Source: Hallerella succinigenes
Lineage (GTDB): Bacteria; Fibrobacterota; Fibrobacteria; Fibrobacterales; Fibrobacteraceae
NCBI RefSeq assembly: GCF_002797675.1
Contig: NZ_PGEX01000001.1
Span: forward strand, 1,364,001 to 1,428,000
Reading direction: 5' to 3'
DNA length: 64,000 bases
In this document: positions 61,642-64,000 of the stretch, piece by piece
Layout: each line of letters starts with the position of its first letter
Position numbering within the stretch: position 1 is the first letter of the stretch
Notes under the pieces: generated by a model
Databases searched by the model: none
What the model was told of the DNA's origin: nothing
Seen by the model: the letters and a program-made list of their open reading frames with translations, nothing else
Program-made: the position numbers and the translations under genes

Positions 61642-62679
61642 TTAGGCGACCAGAGGAACTGCTGGTCTGTTTGATAAATCTCTGCATTTAGCAGTTTTCA
61701 ATGTTGCCAAAACAAAAGTTAAGAAGATGTTCCTTTTCTCCATGTCGCTTTCTTTGGCGTAATTTACAAGGTTATTCCACACAAGATAGTTGTTCAGATA
61801 CTTGGTAGAAACACCGTTAAAGCCACGCATAAACCTCTTTAGCTGGCTATGGTAGCTATTGATATGTTGGATATTATAAATGCCTTTCTTGGCTTTGCCA
61901 GTCTTTAACTGCACAAGGTCAATACCATTGGCATTTGTAAATCTCACATAGGAGTTCATCTTGTCCGTAACAAGAGTGGAATTGGTCTTAATCCTACCAT
62001 CATAAATATGATGTAAATCTCTTGTAGAAACTCTACCAGTATTCGTAATCTTGGAGATAGACAAGCCATTCCTATTAACCGCACAAGGAACACATACCTT
62101 TTCTTGGGACAAGCCTCTGATATGTGTAGAATGACCACGCTTATGAGCCTTGCGTGGCATAGCAAATGTCTTACTCTTGCTATGATTGCCCTTGTACGAG
62201 ATGGCGAAAAAAGTTTCGTCAGCCTCAATAATGCCGTCAAGGGTAACATCGTCTGCCATATTCTGAAGTGCATCCAAAATCTTGTGTCTCCAAAGGAATG
62301 CGGTGTTTCTGTGAATCCCACAAGCAACAGCAGTCTTACGAATGGATAAGCCATTCATCATACAATCAATGTACTGCTCCCACACGGACAAGTCTTTTCT
62401 TGTACCAGACACAATGGAGTTCGTAGCAATCACGAAGGACTTGCCACAATCCTTACATACATATCGCTGTGTGCCATCTTTACGATGACCATTGCGAACC
62501 ACATGGATACAGCCACAAAGAGGGCATACACGACCATTTGCAAAGCGTTCCTTTGCTACGAAATCTTCAATATTCAAAGACTTTACAAAGGCAGGACTTA
62601 AAAGCATTGTTTTAAGGCTTTCCTGCTCTGCGACAGTCAACTTACCGATAATATCTAATGCGTCTTTGATAGTAGGCAT
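61642..62679 (-). CDS. IS1595-family transposase (ISSag10-like)
   Basis: 345 residues from the ATG at 62679, behind AGGAGG. Zinc ribbon (CPLCGCIHVVRNGHRKDG, CKDCGKSF), a helix-turn-helix (SIRKTAVACGIHRNTAF), and an ISXO2-like DDE domain opening with IIEADETFFAIS and including LVTDKMNSY and INSYHSQLKRFMRG. Confidence 0.9.
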   Translation of the reverse strand: MPTIKDALDIIGKLTVAEQESLKTMLLSPAFVKSLNIEDFVAKERFANGRVCPLCGCIHVVRNGHRKDGTQRYVCKDCGKSFVIATNSIVSGTRKDLSVWEQYIDCMMNGLSIRKTAVACGIHRNTAFLWRHKILDALQNMADDVTLDGIIEADETFFAISYKGNHSKSKTFAMPRKAHKRGHSTHIRGLSQEKVCVPCAVNRNGLSISKITNTGRVSTRDLHHIYDGRIKTNSTLVTDKMNSYVRFTNANGIDLVQLKTGKAKKGIYNIQHINSYHSQLKRFMRGFNGVSTKYLNNYLVWNNLVNYAKESDMEKRNIFLTFVLATLKTAKCRDLSNRPAVPLVA

Positions 62680-62808
62680 ATCCAATTACCTCCTTCGGTG
62701 GTACTGTTTCTTACTATTATTATACGCTATTTCTCGTCAAAAATCAACCATTTGTTGTGACAGAGCCTTCTAAAATTTAATCGCCAAAAAAAACAGAAGA
62801 AAAAGCCC

Positions 62809-64000
62809 ATGTCAAAATTATACAAATCCATCTTCAATGTCAACGGCTGTTCAGTCGTCAAGCAGGAGCAAACCGACACCACGGTCACCATCACGGTAAG
62901 ACTCACCAAGGGCAACGCCAGCAGGTGCGGCTGTTGTGGGCGAAAAGGGAAGCTCTACGACAACGGCCGGGAACAGAGGGTATGGCGGACGCTCGATCTC
63001 GGCACGAAGATGGGCTTCATCAGGATGGACACCTACAGGGTGAAGTGCAAGAAATGCGGCGTAAAAACGGTGAAGGTGCCGTGGGCAAGCCACAGGTCAG
63101 GCTTCACCGACGCCTTCGAGCAGCAGGTCGCATGGGCCGTATGCAGCATGTCGAAAAAGGCTGTCGCAAAGCAGCTACGCATCGCCTGGAATACCGTGGG
63201 GGAAATTGCCGACCGCGTATGGGATCGCCTGGACACAAGGCCGATCAAGGCAGGCTGCATCTTCAGGCGCATAGGCATCGACGAGACCAGCTACAAGAAA
63301 GGGCACAAGTACATAACGGTGGTAGTGGATCACGACAGGCGCTGCGTGATCTGGGTCCACGAGGGCTACGGGAAGGAGGTGCTGGACCTCTTCATGAGGG
63401 AACTCAGCGAAGAGCAGCGCAAGGGCGTGGAGCTTGTGACTTGTGACGGAGCCAAGTGGATAAGGTCAAGCATCGAGGAGTTCCTGCCCAATGCCGAACG
63501 GTGCGTGGACAGCTTCCATGTCGTACAGTGGGCGACAGAAGCCCTGGACAAGGTCCGTGTGGAAGCCTGGAAGGAGGCCCGCAAGGAAAACCGCAATCAG
63601 AAACGGGGCCGAGGCAGGCCCACGAAGGATAGCGTCCCGAAGGACCGCACCGCGGAGGGGATAAAGAACTCCAGGTACGCTCTGGGCAAGGCTCCAGAGA
63701 ACCTTAACGAAAGCCAGCAGAGAAAAATAGAACTCATAGCAAGCCGCTATCCGCGTCTCTACAGGGCATACCAGCTCAAGGAGGAACTGCGCATCATCCT
63801 GAAGATGGGCTATGACGATGCCAGGGAAAATCTGGACAGGTGGCTGTGGCGTGCAAGCCACTCACGCATCGGCTCAGTAAAGGATCTGTACGCAAAGATC
63901 AAGCGTAACTACGACGGAATCCTCAACACAATCAGGCTGGGCGTGTCAAACGCAAGGATCGAGGCGACGAACAACAAGATAAAGCTACTGATACGGACTG
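62809..64000 (+). CDS. ISL3-family transposase (3' cut by window edge)
   Basis: 397 codons from the ATG at 62809 remain open to the window end, so the gene is cut at its 3' side. N-terminal zinc finger (CGCCGRKGKL, CKKCGVKTVKVPWA), helix-turn-helix (SMSKKAVAKQLRIAWNTVG), and DDE domain: GIDETSYKKGHKYITVVVDH (first Asp), VTCDGAKWIRSSI (second Asp), VDSFHVVQW and the final NARIEATNNKIKLL (Glu). GC-richer than the element before it. The right side of the element and its end repeat are not visible. Confidence 0.92.
   Translation, partial: MSKLYKSIFNVNGCSVVKQEQTDTTVTITVRLTKGNASRCGCCGRKGKLYDNGREQRVWRTLDLGTKMGFIRMDTYRVKCKKCGVKTVKVPWASHRSGFTDAFEQQVAWAVCSMSKKAVAKQLRIAWNTVGEIADRVWDRLDTRPIKAGCIFRRIGIDETSYKKGHKYITVVVDHDRRCVIWVHEGYGKEVLDLFMRELSEEQRKGVELVTCDGAKWIRSSIEEFLPNAERCVDSFHVVQWATEALDKVRVEAWKEARKENRNQKRGRGRPTKDSVPKDRTAEGIKNSRYALGKAPENLNESQQRKIELIASRYPRLYRAYQLKEELRIILKMGYDDARENLDRWLWRASHSRIGSVKDLYAKIKRNYDGILNTIRLGVSNARIEATNNKIKLLIRT

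Larger units (their letters stand above)
61043..62767 (-). mobile_element. IS1595-family transposon carrying a lincosamide-resistance gene (MTnSag1-like), 1725 bp
   Basis: Ends GGCTATGTCACAACAAAC and (reverse complement) GGCTCTGTCACAACAAAT form the inverted repeats; an eight-base duplication flanks it, as IS1595 elements produce. It holds two minus-strand genes: the transposase and a nucleotidyltransferase. From memory, MTnSag1 of Streptococcus agalactiae has the same two genes and nearly the same size. It is AT-rich and unlike the host chromosome. Confidence 0.9.

Noticed and set aside
1-64000. CRISPR arrays or rRNA genes
   Set aside because: No regularly spaced direct repeats and no rRNA-like sequence were seen while reading the window.

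Overview
The window looks like a chromosomal segment of a Fibrobacterota bacterium (Fibrobacter/Hallerella-like, probably from the gut). Evidence: large lipoproteins built from the Fibrobacter-type FISUMP domain (motifs such as DSRDGQ..TVKIGDQTW.AENL), an Lpt lipopolysaccharide export operon and an LpxL-like acyltransferase (Gram-negative envelope), Ser-rich lipoprotein linkers, futalosine-route menaquinone synthesis (mqnA), and a PTS reduced to HPr, Enzyme I and HPr kinase with no sugar permease in view. Codon use is moderately GC-rich, except in clearly AT-rich islands.

Layout. 0-10.4 kb: dense plus-strand housekeeping run (M16 peptidase end, trmH, an MCE lipid-transport protein, HPr-EI, a lytic transglycosylase, a DMT permease, prmA, hemE). 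10.4-20.3 kb: mainly minus-strand genes (RgpF-like glycosyltransferase, rnr, mqnA, an unusual glycosyltransferase/beta-barrel fusion, ftsY, clpP). 20.4-21.7 kb: an acquired EcoRI-type restriction-modification remnant with an intact methyltransferase and a decayed endonuclease. 21.8-36.8 kb: mnmE, glk, lptC-lptA-lptB-rpoN-hpf-hprK-mce, a large CotH-kinase surface lipoprotein, murJ and rubrerythrin. 36.8-43.6 kb: mscL, a structured intergenic region, DMT permease, SIR2-like protein coupled to a DksA-like gene, galM, small proteins, flavin reductase. 43.6-51 kb: two divergent FISUMP lipoprotein genes (one split by an insertion sequence) and two small heat-shock genes behind a near-perfect sigma-54 promoter. 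51-60 kb: an AT-rich, origin-proximal segment with four parS sites, many DnaA boxes, rsmG-parA-parB, an M23 peptidase, a bactofilin, and a second copy of the same insertion sequence. 60-64 kb: a tRNA-Met(CAU), a lipoprotein, a possible H-type pseudoknot, a 1.7 kb transposon carrying a lincosamide-resistance gene (MTnSag1/lnu(C)-like), and an ISL3 transposase running off the end.

Most notable. (1) At 53.45 kb a 50-codon gene whose core resembles the ArfA family of ribosome-rescue factors carries a transcription-terminator hairpin inside its coding region, before the stop codon and a hydrophobic tail; this is the layout of genes that make non-stop mRNA on purpose. Its promoter also contains a perfect parS site. 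(2) The EcoRI relic keeps the DNA-reading part of the endonuclease but has lost the catalytic part, and the break coincides with a GAATTC site. (3) Removing one insertion sequence restores a 752-residue FISUMP protein exactly in frame. (4) The transposase start codon lies directly behind a terminator hairpin. (5) A lincosamide-resistance transposon of Gram-positive type is inserted close to the likely replication origin.

All family assignments rest on motif recognition by eye; no database search was run.
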